Part shown: piece after piece, positions 16,908-24,218 of the stretch
How the letters are laid out: each line of letters starts with the position of its first letter
How positions within the stretch are numbered: position 1 is the stretch's first letter
Assembly (NCBI RefSeq): GCF_937871615.1
Contig: NZ_CALMPA010000034.1
Location: forward strand, 1-45,949
DNA: 45,949 nucleotides
Reading direction: 5' to 3'
From: an uncultured Sphingomonas sp.
GTDB lineage: Bacteria > Pseudomonadota > Alphaproteobacteria > Sphingomonadales > Sphingomonadaceae
Position numbers and translations under genes: made by a program
Notes under the pieces: generated by a model
Told to the model about the DNA's origin: nothing
Database searches by the model: none
The model's input: only the letters and a program-made list of their open reading frames with translations

Positions 16908-17072
16908 ATTAGCGAAGCGGGCCAAATGAACATTCGGTAATGTGCTGTCGCCTCGCGCCGCTCAGGTTGATTGCTGAACGATGGCTGACAGCCCGGTTCA
17001 GGAACGCGCCACAAGAGCGACGCAAAGGAGGTCTCCGTCGAGGCGGAAACCGCCAGCCGGGAGGACAGAAAC

Positions 17073-17453
17073 ATGATGATAAGAAAGTCGCTCGCAGCGC
17101 TATCGCTTGCCACCATCATGGCAACGAGCTTTTCCTCGCCGGCGTTTGCTGATCACGGCAGGCGTGCCTGGGGCTGGGGCCGAGGACACCATCATCACGG
17201 CCATGATGATGATGATGATGACGATGACAATGACAATGATGGTCCGCGCTGGCGGCGTGGTGGCTATGACCGCGGCCGCTGGCACCATCGCTGCGGCGGC
17301 AATGGCACGACCGGCCTCCTCGTTGGCGGAGGCGCCGGGGCTCTGCTCGGCCGCGCACTCGACCATAATGGCGATCGCGCGGTCGGCACGATCCTTGGTG
17401 CGACCGGGGGTGCATTGCTTGGCCGGCAGGTCGAGCGCGGCTCGGGCTGCTGA
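17073..17453 (+). CDS. Glycine-zipper protein with a His/Asp-rich segment
   Basis: A 126-residue protein: a signal peptide (MMIRKSLAALSLATIMATS), then HHHHGH and a run of Asp and Asn encoded by GAT repeats, a basic segment, and a glycine-zipper core (NGTTGLLVGGGAGALLG, later GTILGATGGALLG) closed by a final Cys. The core is similar to the protein at 10400-10699, which lacks the His/Asp stretch. The ribosome site is GGGAGGACAG. The His/Asp stretch suggests metal binding, which fits the metal-rich surroundings but is not proven. Confidence 0.65.
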   Translation: MMIRKSLAALSLATIMATSFSSPAFADHGRRAWGWGRGHHHHGHDDDDDDDDNDNDGPRWRRGGYDRGRWHHRCGGNGTTGLLVGGGAGALLGRALDHNGDRAVGTILGATGGALLGRQVERGSGC

Positions 17454-17506
17454 CGCCGCCCGCTGTCAGGCATTAGCTGAGACGCGCGCGACTGCGAAAA
17501 GCCGCG

Positions 17507-18919
17507 TCAGAACGAATAACCGATGCCCAAGTTGAATCGATTATTGCGGCTGTTTTCGAAGAACTTCTGATAATCGATTTTGACGACGACGACCTGAATC
17601 GGGTGGAAGGAGAAGCCGACGGTCAATATCCGGTCGCGGTTGAGCGGATCGGCAACCAGGCCCAGCGGCAATTTCGCCTGGGTATCGAATTTCTCGTAGC
17701 GGATGAACGGATTGAGCGTCGCCTCCCCGCCGAGCGGGAAGCTGTAGGCGCCCTGCACCAGCCAGCCATAGAAAACCGAGGGGAAGAATGGCCGCTCGGC
17801 GTTATTGGCCATGTTATAAGCGAGCAGGACGCTGTCGATCTTGTCGGCCCGACTGTAGGTGCCGCGTGCATAAAGCGCCTGGAAATCGAAGCCCTTCGGC
17901 TGCCAGCGCCCGTGCACGTCCCACAGGGTCACCTGCGAATTGATGCGCGCGAAATTGGGAAGCGTATTGTCCTCCCGGAAATCCGCATTCCGATGCACGA
18001 CGCCGCCGTGGAAGACCGCGCCGCCGACCAGCAGACCTGGAACGCCCTTATATTCGAGCGACCCATAGACCGAGAGGTCGGCTGCCTTGGCGAGCTGCAA
18101 TTCCTGATGCGCCGCGGCCAGTGGCGATCCCGCGTCGTCGAACTTCGCGACGTTGAAGCCGGTCGTGACGCCGACGTCGTAGGAGAGGCCGATCGGCGTA
18201 TCCCCCCAAAGGCCGATGCCGCCTTCACGCCAGGTCGTCGGGATGATGCGGGTTTCGACCTCGTTGCGCTCGACGCCGTAGAAGACCGGCGGCTCGTGGT
18301 TGCGGTTGAGGAATCCAAACGGCATCAGGAACAGCCCGGCCTTCAGGTTGAGCGACGGCTTGAAGGCATAATTGAGATAGGCCTGCTCGACTTCGAACTC
18401 GCCCTTGTCGCTCGCGCTGGCAATCGCGTGCTCGACTTCAAGTTCGCTGTTGAAGCTGAGCTTATCATTGAAGCGATGGCCGACGAACAGGACCAGCCGC
18501 TTGAGATCGGCCCGGTTGCGACTGCCATCATGGACATATGCGTTATACGCGATCTCGCCATATCCGCCGATCGTCGTGTCCGAACCGATCGAAACCCCGG
18601 CCACTTGCGCCGGACGACCGATGGGAAGCGATGGGCTGGCATCGGCCGATGCCTGGTTCGCGGCTACGGCCGTGGGAGCCGATGGCGGTGACGATGGCGC
18701 GACCGATGCCGACGAAGCGCTGGCCGCCAATTCGCGATTGTCCTTCACCTGCGCCGCCAGATCATCGAGCCGCTTGGACTGCGCCGCGATCAACTGGCTC
18801 TGTGCAGCGAGTTGCGCCTTGAGCGCGGCGATTTCCGCCTGGAGCGACGCCTCGTCCGCGAACGCCGGGGTCGCGGTCGACAAGGCCGTCGCCGCCATCA
18901 GCATGGCCAGCTTGCGCAA
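17507..18919 (-). CDS. Outer-membrane porin with coiled-coil N-terminus
   Basis: A 470-residue protein. A signal peptide (MRKLAMLMAATALSTATP) is followed by a coiled-coil of about 40 residues (SLQAEIAALKAQLAAQSQL...), a Ser/Pro/Ala linker, then a beta-barrel from about residue 110 with SIGSDTTIGGYGEI and Tyr-rich strands ending in NLGIGYSF. This is the layout of phosphate-selective porin O/P-like proteins that trimerise through the coil. The start codon is TTG, four bases after GGAGGA, which is a strong ribosome site, and no ATG lies nearby. Its substrate cannot be inferred. It precedes the sigma-factor gene on the same strand, but the gap and promoter are not clear. Confidence 0.75.
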   Translation of the reverse strand: MRKLAMLMAATALSTATPAFADEASLQAEIAALKAQLAAQSQLIAAQSKRLDDLAAQVKDNRELAASASSASVAPSSPPSAPTAVAANQASADASPSLPIGRPAQVAGVSIGSDTTIGGYGEIAYNAYVHDGSRNRADLKRLVLFVGHRFNDKLSFNSELEVEHAIASASDKGEFEVEQAYLNYAFKPSLNLKAGLFLMPFGFLNRNHEPPVFYGVERNEVETRIIPTTWREGGIGLWGDTPIGLSYDVGVTTGFNVAKFDDAGSPLAAAHQELQLAKAADLSVYGSLEYKGVPGLLVGGAVFHGGVVHRNADFREDNTLPNFARINSQVTLWDVHGRWQPKGFDFQALYARGTYSRADKIDSVLLAYNMANNAERPFFPSVFYGWLVQGAYSFPLGGEATLNPFIRYEKFDTQAKLPLGLVADPLNRDRILTVGFSFHPIQVVVVKIDYQKFFENSRNNRFNLGIGYSF

Positions 18920-18984
18920 TGATTCCTCCGCGATTATCGAGTCGGCGCGCGGTTAGGGCATATGCAACCGACTCGCAATATCGC

Positions 18985-19680
18985 TTATGCCGCAGGCGGC
19001 GGCCCAAAAAGCGTCGCCACGACCCGCTCGGTCATCGACGCGCAATCGGCGCCGGCAAACGGGAAAGCGCCGGTTAGGCTGGCGTGGACCTCAGGCGCGA
19101 GCGCCTCGCGCAGCCGGCGCCGCGCCCGGAAGAGTCGCGTCTTGATCGTCGCGGGAAGCGTGTCGAGCGCATCGGCCACCTCCTCCACCGTCATCCCCTC
19201 AACATCGCGCATCACGAAGACGGTGCGAAACTCCGCCGGAAGCTGCGCGATCGCCGCCTCGAGGATGCCGCGCAATTGCTTGATAGCGAGCGACGCCTCG
19301 GGCTCGCCGCGCTCGAATGATCCACCCATCAGTTTTTCCCGATAGCGCTCAAGATCGGTGACCGACGCCGCGTCGAGCCGGGCGCGCCGTCGCTGCGCCG
19401 CGCGCTCGTGCCCCAGCGCCTCGTTGATCACGATCCGCGTGAGCCAGGTGGCGAGCGACGACTGGCCGGCAAAGCTGCCGATCGCGGCGAAGGCGCTGAC
19501 ATAGGCGCTCTGCACCGCATCCTCCGCTTCGGCGCGATTGCCGAGAATGCTCCACGCCGCGCGAAACAGCCGCTGGTTGTTGCGCGTGGTCAGCAACCGC
19601 ACCGCTGCGGGATCGCGCAGCCCGATACGCCGCGCCAAGTCGACATCGCTCAGCGCTGCGATGTCCCGCGCCTGCATCAT
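18985..19680 (-). CDS. ECF-type RNA polymerase sigma factor
   Basis: About 231 residues. Region 2 (LFRAAWSILGNRAEAEDAVQ) has the helix that melts the −10 element, and region 4 (LPAEFRTVFVMRDVEGMTVE then EVADALDTLPATIKTRLFRAR) is the −35 reader with a clear helix-turn-helix. The first 20 residues form a short N-terminal extension; I start at the two ATGs behind GGGAGGTGAAC and reject an upstream extension. No anti-sigma factor gene sits beside it, which is unusual for this class; the next genes are a porin and, divergently, DUF4142. Confidence 0.8.
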   Translation of the reverse strand: MMQARDIAALSDVDLARRIGLRDPAAVRLLTTRNNQRLFRAAWSILGNRAEAEDAVQSAYVSAFAAIGSFAGQSSLATWLTRIVINEALGHERAAQRRRARLDAASVTDLERYREKLMGGSFERGEPEASLAIKQLRGILEAAIAQLPAEFRTVFVMRDVEGMTVEEVADALDTLPATIKTRLFRARRRLREALAPEVHASLTGAFPFAGADCASMTERVVATLFGPPPAA

Positions 19681-19780
19681 GTTCACCTCCCTCGTCGCGT
19701 TGGACTCCATCATCGCAAATATCCGTGCCGCCGTCGTTATGTTGTCCGTTCGGCCGATTGGATGCCGCAATCCCGGATCG

Positions 19781-19799
19781 GTTCCCGATATCCGGGAAC
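19781..19799. promoter_or_regulatory. GTTCCCG palindrome between the sigma-factor and DUF4142 genes
   Basis: Perfect seven-base arms GTTCCCG and CGGGAAC flank ATATC in the divergent gap between the two genes. GGAAC is the core −35 recognised by many ECF sigma factors, and it occurs here on both strands, so one site could serve both genes. A matching −10 was not found, so this is a hypothesis. Confidence 0.3.
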
Positions 19800-19874
19800 T
19801 TCGCGCGGCAACCGGCATCAAATGGTCGATCGCGCCGGAAATGAGTCCGTCGCGCCGCCCAGGGGACCATCACG

Positions 19875-20405
19875 ATGACAAGCAAATTCGTACCGATTCT
19901 GGGAAGCTTCGCGCTGATGCTCGCGCCCGCCGCCGCTTATTCCGACGAGGCGCATATCAACGACGCCCAGATCGCACATATCGCCTATACCGCGGGCGCG
20001 CTCGATATCGCGGCAGGCAAGCTCGCGCTAGAAAAGTCCAAGAACCCGAAGGTGCGCGCCTTCGCGGGTGAAATGGTGCGCGATCATCAAGCGGTGAACG
20101 ATAAGGCGCTCGCCCTGGTGAAGAAGCTGGGCGTGACGCCGGAGGACAATCCGACCAGCGCAGGGCTCACCAAACAGGCATCGGCACAGCATGACGCGCA
20201 AGCGAAGCTGACCGGTGCGGCATTCGACCGCGCCTATATCGCGAACGAGGTCGCCTATCACCGCACAGTGAACGGCGCGCTCAAGACCACGCTCATTCCC
20301 GGCGCGCGCAATGCCGAACTCAAGTCGCTGCTGGAGACCGGGCTGACCTTGTTCTCCGAACATCAGATGCACGCCGAACATCTCGCCGCGAGCCTGAAAA
20401 AGTGA
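19875..20405 (+). CDS. Secreted DUF4142 protein
   Basis: A 176-residue protein: a short signal peptide ending PAAAYS, then a four-helix DUF4142 domain with the typical ALDIAAGKLALEKSKNPKV motif, the acidic and His positions EMVRDHQAVND, and a final LFSEHQMHAEHLAA helix. DUF4142 proteins are ferritin-like helical bundles of unclear role, common in metal or stress loci. The stop overlaps the start of the cupredoxin gene, so they are co-translated. A fragment of a close relative lies 1.4 kb away at 21845. Confidence 0.7.
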   Translation: MTSKFVPILGSFALMLAPAAAYSDEAHINDAQIAHIAYTAGALDIAAGKLALEKSKNPKVRAFAGEMVRDHQAVNDKALALVKKLGVTPEDNPTSAGLTKQASAQHDAQAKLTGAAFDRAYIANEVAYHRTVNGALKTTLIPGARNAELKSLLETGLTLFSEHQMHAEHLAASLKK

Positions 20406-20731
20406 TTCCACGCGCCGCTCTGTGGCGCGCCGTGGTCGCCCTGGCCGTCCCGCTTCTCCCCGGGGCGGCCTTGGCGCCACGTGCGACGCATACGATCGTC
20501 ATCGATCAGATGAAGTTCGGCCCGGCCCCGCAAGGCCTACGCGTCGGCGATACGGTTACCTGGATCAACCGCGACCTATTCCGCCACACCGCGACGGCGC
20601 GCGACGGCAGCTTCAACCTCGATCTGATGCCCGGCAAGAGCGGCAGCGTGACGCTCCGCAGAGCCGGGAGCATCGCATTCTACTGCACCTTCCATCCGGG
20701 CATGCGCGGGCAGTTCGTCGTCGGCCGGTAG
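20402..20731 (+). CDS. Small cupredoxin, secreted blue copper protein
   Basis: A 109-residue protein with a signal-peptide-like start and a single cupredoxin fold. The copper ligands of the plastocyanin/amicyanin type are visible: His62 in FRHTATA, then Cys95, His98 and Met101 in FYCTFHPGM. It overlaps the upstream DUF4142 stop by four bases. The role is probably periplasmic electron transfer or copper buffering. The operon pairing with DUF4142 is common in metal-stress regions. Confidence 0.75.
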   Translation: MIPRAALWRAVVALAVPLLPGAALAPRATHTIVIDQMKFGPAPQGLRVGDTVTWINRDLFRHTATARDGSFNLDLMPGKSGSVTLRRAGSIAFYCTFHPGMRGQFVVGR

Positions 20732-20759
20732 TCGCCGAACGAGGACGGACGTCGCGTGA

Positions 20760-20981
20760 TCAGCCGCAACACGCCTTCCCGCCCTCCTGGATCGGCGGGC
20801 ACGGTACGTCGCCATAGGAGCAATAGACGCAGCAATCGCCGGACTTGGGCTTCAGGACGGCACCGCATCCTCGGCAGTCGTAGAAATACTGGCACGCATT
20901 GGTCGGCATGGTTTCCGTCGCGCTGTGCCCACAATGGGGGCAGACCAAGGTCGAGCGCAATTTCAGTGTGATATCAGACAT
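20760..20981 (-). CDS. Small cysteine-rich GDCCVxC-type protein of mercury loci
   Basis: A 73-residue soluble protein with three cysteine clusters: CPHCGHS near the N-terminus, CRGCGAVL in the middle, and GDCCVYCSYG followed by CPP and a final CCG. The GDCCVxCSYG motif is the label of a small family found beside merT/merR. I start at MSDITLKLRST; the longer frame is a shadow. Its start overlaps the end of merT by eight bases, so it is the second gene of that short operon. It may bind Hg or another thiophilic metal, which is inference. Confidence 0.7.
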   Translation of the reverse strand: MSDITLKLRSTLVCPHCGHSATETMPTNACQYFYDCRGCGAVLKPKSGDCCVYCSYGDVPCPPIQEGGKACCG

Positions 20982-21330
20982 AAAGATAGCCCGCCGACAG
21001 CAGCGCGACGCCAAGAAGCAATCCGGCAAGCGTGAGGATCCGCACCCAGCGTGGTGCGCAGCTGTCGGCCCCGCATCGTGCGGCGGTCAATTGCTGGCGA
21101 GCAAGCAGCGCCGCGCCGGAGAGCAGGGACAAGGCGCCGACCAGAAGGAGCGGTATGCGAAATGGCACGGCGGCGATCGCAATCCCGCCAAGCCAGGTCG
21201 CGCCGACGCCGATGGAGGCGAGGAGGATTGGCAAGGCGCAGCATGATGCGACGGAGAAGGCAGCAGCGAGCCCGGTCAGGGCGAGAGCAGCACCGCCAAT
21301 CCCTTCGGTCGAGCCTGACGATAGCTTCAT
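20974..21330 (-). CDS. merT: MerT-like mercuric ion transporter
   Basis: A 118-residue membrane protein with three helices. Helix 1 holds the paired cysteines (SVASCCALPILLASIGVGA) that take up Hg from the periplasm, and the loop before the last helix has a second Cys pair (ARCGADSCAPRW) that passes it inward, as in MerT. It reads away from merR, with the MerR-type promoter between them. There is no merP upstream and no merA reductase nearby, so the locus can import but shows no visible detoxification gene. Confidence 0.75.
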   Translation of the reverse strand: MKLSSGSTEGIGGAALALTGLAAAFSVASCCALPILLASIGVGATWLGGIAIAAVPFRIPLLLVGALSLLSGAALLARQQLTAARCGADSCAPRWVRILTLAGLLLGVALLSAGYLYV

Positions 21331-21359
21331 GGGCGTTTCCTTGCGATGGACATGCGGCC

Positions 21360-21390
21360 GCCTTACCATCTGTAGCGACTACAGACTCAA
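21360..21390 (-). promoter_or_regulatory. MerR-type promoter and operator for merT
   Basis: Reading leftward, TTGAGT (−35, 21385-21390) and TAAGGC (−10, 21360-21365) are separated by 19 bases, the unusually long spacer that only a MerR activator can untwist. Inside lies the dyad CTGTAG-TCG-CTACAG. This closely matches classical mer promoters. Confidence 0.8.
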
Positions 21391-21411
21391 GCCCTCTCAG
21401 GGTAACGCTCC

Positions 21412-21840
21412 ATGGCCATCCAAATGATCCAGATCGGCGAGCTTTCCCGCCGCACCGGCTGCAACATCGAAACGATCCGCTATTATGAGCGTATCGGACT
21501 GCTACCGATTCCGCCGCATCGCGGCCGGTACCGCAGCTATGGCTCGGATGACGTGGCCCGCCTGGGCTTCGTGCAACGCGCGCGCGAACTGGGCTTCACG
21601 CTGGACGAGGTGCGCGCCTTGCTGGCGCTTGCTGCTGGCGGTCAGACTTCCTGTGCCGAGGTCCGCGATCTCGCGACCTCGCATTTGAAGGATGTGCGAG
21701 TGCGTATCGCTGATCTCAGCCGGATGGAGAAGATTCTGGCCGACGCCGTGCTAGCGTGCGACGCCGGACAAGATCCAGGCTGCCCGCTGCTCGATACGCT
21801 GTACGCCGAACCCGCGGTCGGTCAGGAAAACCAACCGTAA
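21412..21840 (+). CDS. merR: MerR mercury-responsive regulator
   Basis: A 142-residue MerR protein: the N-terminal winged helix (IGELSRRTGCNIETIRYYER, then GLLPIPPHRGRYR), a long dimerisation helix, and three Hg-binding cysteines at Cys81, Cys116 and Cys124 (TSCAEV; LACDAGQDPGCPLLD). These match the Hg-binding set of MerR proteins rather than copper or cadmium sensors. It is divergent from merT, with the operator in between, as expected for self-regulation. No merD is present. Confidence 0.85.
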   Translation: MAIQMIQIGELSRRTGCNIETIRYYERIGLLPIPPHRGRYRSYGSDDVARLGFVQRARELGFTLDEVRALLALAAGGQTSCAEVRDLATSHLKDVRVRIADLSRMEKILADAVLACDAGQDPGCPLLDTLYAEPAVGQENQP

Positions 21841-21844
21841 GCCG

Positions 21845-21931
21845 CTGATCAACCGCAAAGCCCTCGCGCTGGTGGATGACGTCGGCCCGACGCCGAAGGA
21901 CAGTCCGACCAGCGCGCCGCTCAGGCGCTGA
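21845..21931 (+). pseudogene. Fragment of a second DUF4142 gene
   Basis: Twenty-nine codons in one frame translate to INRKALALVDDVGPTPKDSP followed by TSAPLRR and a stop. This aligns with VNDKALALVKKLGVTPEDNPTSAGL in the intact DUF4142 protein at 19875-20405. The fragment has lost its start and both ends and is wedged between merR and mntP, marking an old deletion or recombination point in the island. Confidence 0.55.
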
Positions 21932-22487
21932 GGTGCTGGTAAAGGATCGAGCTGCCGATCACGATCAGCGCAAGGCCGCCGGCCATTTCGGCATAACGCC
22001 CGAGATAGTTGCCCGCGTGGCGCCCGATCATGACCCCGACAGTCGCAACGACCGTTGTGATCCCGCCAATCACAAGGCAGGCAGTCAGGATATTGACCTG
22101 CATGACCGCGACGCTGACGCCGACAGCAGTTGCATCGATGCTGGTCGCGAGCGCGGTTGCGATGAGCTGCACGATGCCGCGTTGATCCTTCGCCTCCTTG
22201 CCCTCATCGTCGTTCTTGAGCGCCATGCGGATCATGTTGCCGCCAACGCCGAGGAGCAAAGCAAAGGCGATCCAATGGTCGACCGCGGCAATCCGGGCAC
22301 TGAGCGCGAGCCCGACGATCCCGCCGATCGCCGGCGTAATTGCCTCGAAGAACCCGAATATCGCGCCGACGCGCAGCGCATCACGCCAGCGTGGCGGCGA
22401 ACCGCTCGCTCCCTTGCCAATTGCTGCGGCGAATGCGTCGACGGAAAGGCTGGCGCCGAGCGCGCCAAGCGCGATGATGCCGGTCAT
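21921..22487 (-). CDS. mntP: MntP manganese exporter
   Basis: A 188-residue protein of six short helices that lines up with E. coli MntP throughout: the first helix bears SLSVDAFAAAIGKG, then GFFEAITPAIGG, HWIAFALLLGVGG, ATSIDATAVGVS and a final GGLALIVIGSSILYQH. It pumps Mn2+ out of the cell. I start at MTGIIALGAL; longer frames run through the riboswitch and are shadows. The leader carries a yybP-ykoY-type riboswitch, the expected Mn control for this gene. Confidence 0.85.
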   Translation of the reverse strand: MTGIIALGALGASLSVDAFAAAIGKGASGSPPRWRDALRVGAIFGFFEAITPAIGGIVGLALSARIAAVDHWIAFALLLGVGGNMIRMALKNDDEGKEAKDQRGIVQLIATALATSIDATAVGVSVAVMQVNILTACLVIGGITTVVATVGVMIGRHAGNYLGRYAEMAGGLALIVIGSSILYQHLSA

Positions 22488-22552
22488 CGAACTTCCTCGG
22501 GGCCTCACGAACCAAACGACGCGGCCCACCTCCGGCCTTGGAAAGAGGTGGC

Positions 22553-22664
22553 GCATCGTTGGTCTTGCCTGACGGTCCGATGACCGCTGCCTGCGCCACG
22601 GGTCCTGGACCCGAGTGTGTTGACGAAGGCCCCGCTGAGGCGGGTGGCTACTCCCCAAAGATGC
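22553..22664 (-). promoter_or_regulatory. yybP-ykoY (mntP) manganese riboswitch
   Basis: Read on the minus strand, the aptamer starts GCATCTTTGG and ends CCAACGATGC, which pair over ten positions with one mismatch (P1). Directly inside are GGGGAGTAGCC and, before the 3' arm, GGCAAGACC, the two conserved landmarks of this class; between them are CGTCAAC and a stable hairpin GGGTCC-A-GGACCC. A CACCTC/GAGGTG hairpin just downstream may be the expression switch before the mntP start. Confidence 0.8.
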
Positions 22665-22743
22665 TGGTCCGATAGGTCGGATTCGGCGGCATCGCAATCG
22701 AATTTGCAGCAGCCACCCGCCAGAGCCCGAAAATGAGCCAAAA

Positions 22744-22768
22744 ATATATCCCCCCCTATAGGATAGGT
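22744..22768. promoter_or_regulatory. RcnR-like operator before rcnA
   Basis: A run of seven C flanked by A/T-rich half-sites (TATATC, seven C in all, then TATAGGATAG) lies about 35 bases before rcnA. RcnR, InrS and CsoR-type repressors bind such G/C tracts with flanking short inverted repeats, and the repressor gene is the second gene of this operon. The exact half-sites cannot be defined by eye. Confidence 0.5.
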
Positions 22769-22798
22769 TTGCGCAAAAATCTCTGCTAACGGCCCCCG

Positions 22799-23689
22799 AT
22801 GACCTCGCTTTCCGACCTGCTTCAGCAAAGCGCCGCGCACGCGTGGTTGTTCGTTCCAACCGCGATCCTGCTCGGCGCGCTGCATGGGCTCGAGCCCGGC
22901 CACTCGAAGACGATGATGGCCGCGTTTATCATCGCGGTGCGGGGCACCGTTCGGCAGGCGGTGTTGCTCGGCCTTGCCGCGACACTTTCGCATACCCTGG
23001 TGGTGTGGGTCGTGGCGCTCGGCGGTATGTGGCTGTTCGGCGGCCTCAACGCCGAAGCCACAGAGCCCTATTTCCAGCTTGCCTCAGGCATATTGATCGT
23101 CGCGATCGCGGCCTGGATGCTGTGGCGTACCCGCCGCGAGCAGATCGCAGCTGAACACTATCATCATGACCATGACTATGGTCATCACCACGGGCACGGG
23201 CATCACCACCACCATGACCATAGTCATGGCCACGATCACGATCATCACCATGATCATGACGAGCCGACCGAGGCCGAGGAGCACGGGCTGGAGGTCGCGA
23301 CCGGCGGGTTCGTCGACGCGCACGAAATGGCACACGCCGAGGATATTCGCCGGCGCTTCGCCAATCGCAACGTCACCACCGGCCAGATCGTCCTGTTCGG
23401 CCTCACCGGCGGGCTGATCCCCTGCCCCGGCGCCATCACCGTGCTATTGCTCTGTCTCCAACTCAAGCGCCTCGTGCTCGGCGCAGCGCTGGTCTTCTGC
23501 TTCAGCATTGGCCTTGCCATCACGATGGTCGCCTCGGGGGTGATCGCCGCAATTAGCGTCAAACAGGTGTCGAAGCGCTGGAGCGGCTTTGGCGAGATCG
23601 TGCGCAAAGCACCTTATGCGTCGGGGGCGCTCATTCTCCTCGTCGGTCTCTATATGGCGATCCATGGCTGGGTCGCCTTGTCGCGTTGA
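22799..23689 (+). CDS. rcnA: RcnA-type nickel/cobalt exporter
   Basis: A 296-residue protein with six to seven helices and a cytoplasmic loop packed with His (HHHHHDHSHGHDHDHHHDHD). The N-terminal HGLEPGHSKTMMAAF is the RcnA/NicO family signature, repeated in mirror form by FGLTGGLIPCPGA in the second half. The protein exports Ni2+ and Co2+. It ends 17 bases before the repressor gene, so the two form an operon, and the G/C-tract operator lies upstream. Confidence 0.85.
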   Translation: MTSLSDLLQQSAAHAWLFVPTAILLGALHGLEPGHSKTMMAAFIIAVRGTVRQAVLLGLAATLSHTLVVWVVALGGMWLFGGLNAEATEPYFQLASGILIVAIAAWMLWRTRREQIAAEHYHHDHDYGHHHGHGHHHHHDHSHGHDHDHHHDHDEPTEAEEHGLEVATGGFVDAHEMAHAEDIRRRFANRNVTTGQIVLFGLTGGLIPCPGAITVLLLCLQLKRLVLGAALVFCFSIGLAITMVASGVIAAISVKQVSKRWSGFGEIVRKAPYASGALILLVGLYMAIHGWVALSR

Positions 23690-23706
23690 TGTGAGTATCT
23701 GAGCCC

Positions 23707-23973
23707 ATGAGCCATGCAGCAAACCCCGATCTCATCAACCGGCTGAAGCGCGCGCAGGGCCATCTCGCCAAGATCGTCGAGATGGTCAGCGAAGGACGCG
23801 ACGGCCTCCAAACCGCCCAGCAGATGCAGGCGGTGATCGCGGCGCTCGACAAAGCCAAGACTTTGCTGGTGAGCGACCATATCGAGCATCACCTGGAGGA
23901 TCTCGTCGGTCCGCTGCCCAAGGAGGTCCGCGACGATCTCGCCAAGCTCAGCGAGTTTGCGAAATACCTCTGA
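23707..23973 (+). CDS. RcnR/FrmR-family repressor lacking the usual cysteine
   Basis: An 88-residue three-helix protein of the CsoR/RcnR family: INRLKRAQGHLAKIVEMV, then QQMQAVIAALDKAK, then HIEHHLEDLV. Of the RcnR metal ligands, His3, His58 and His62 (E. coli His3, His60, His64) are present, but the position of Cys35 is Gly33. Nickel and cobalt coordination in RcnR uses that cysteine, so the site must be different here. Formaldehyde-sensing FrmR also needs it. The operon with rcnA makes metal sensing the likely role. Confidence 0.75.
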   Translation: MSHAANPDLINRLKRAQGHLAKIVEMVSEGRDGLQTAQQMQAVIAALDKAKTLLVSDHIEHHLEDLVGPLPKEVRDDLAKLSEFAKYL

Positions 23974-24005
23974 CGCGCGGATTACTGCCGTCAGACCGCG
24001 TTGCT

Positions 24006-24218
24006 TCAGTTCAGATCAGCCTCGACCGCGACGACCCCATTGCGCCAAAGCCGTATGCCGCGCCCCTGGCGGCCGACGCTATGGCAGACCTCGCCATAGC
24101 CTGCGTCAATGCAAAGCTGATCCCGGTCGATACGCCAGCGGCCTTTGCCGGTTTGACCATTTTCGTCGATTACCAGCCGTCCGCTCGGCCGAAACGTCCA
24201 GGCCCAATGCATGACCAT
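24006..24218 (-). pseudogene. C-terminal gene fragment of unknown family
   Basis: In a frame different from the propeller gene, 70 codons read HWAWTFRPSGRLVIDENGQ, then GKGRWRIDRDQLCIDAGYG and EVCHSVGRQGRGIRLWR, ending ADLN. The alternation of G, W and C looks like the tail of a small secreted beta-sandwich protein. No start is visible in this frame upstream; its front is replaced by the broken propeller. Probably one side of a deletion joint. Confidence 0.4.

Noticed and set aside
17195-17245. GAT repeat array that looked like a short tandem repeat or CRISPR-like element
   Set aside because: It is the Asp/Asn-coding stretch of the glycine-zipper gene; units are codons, with no spacers.
17603-18691. 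A 362-codon plus-strand frame opposite the porin
   Set aside because: No family features and no ribosome site; the minus-strand porin has a signal peptide and barrel pattern.
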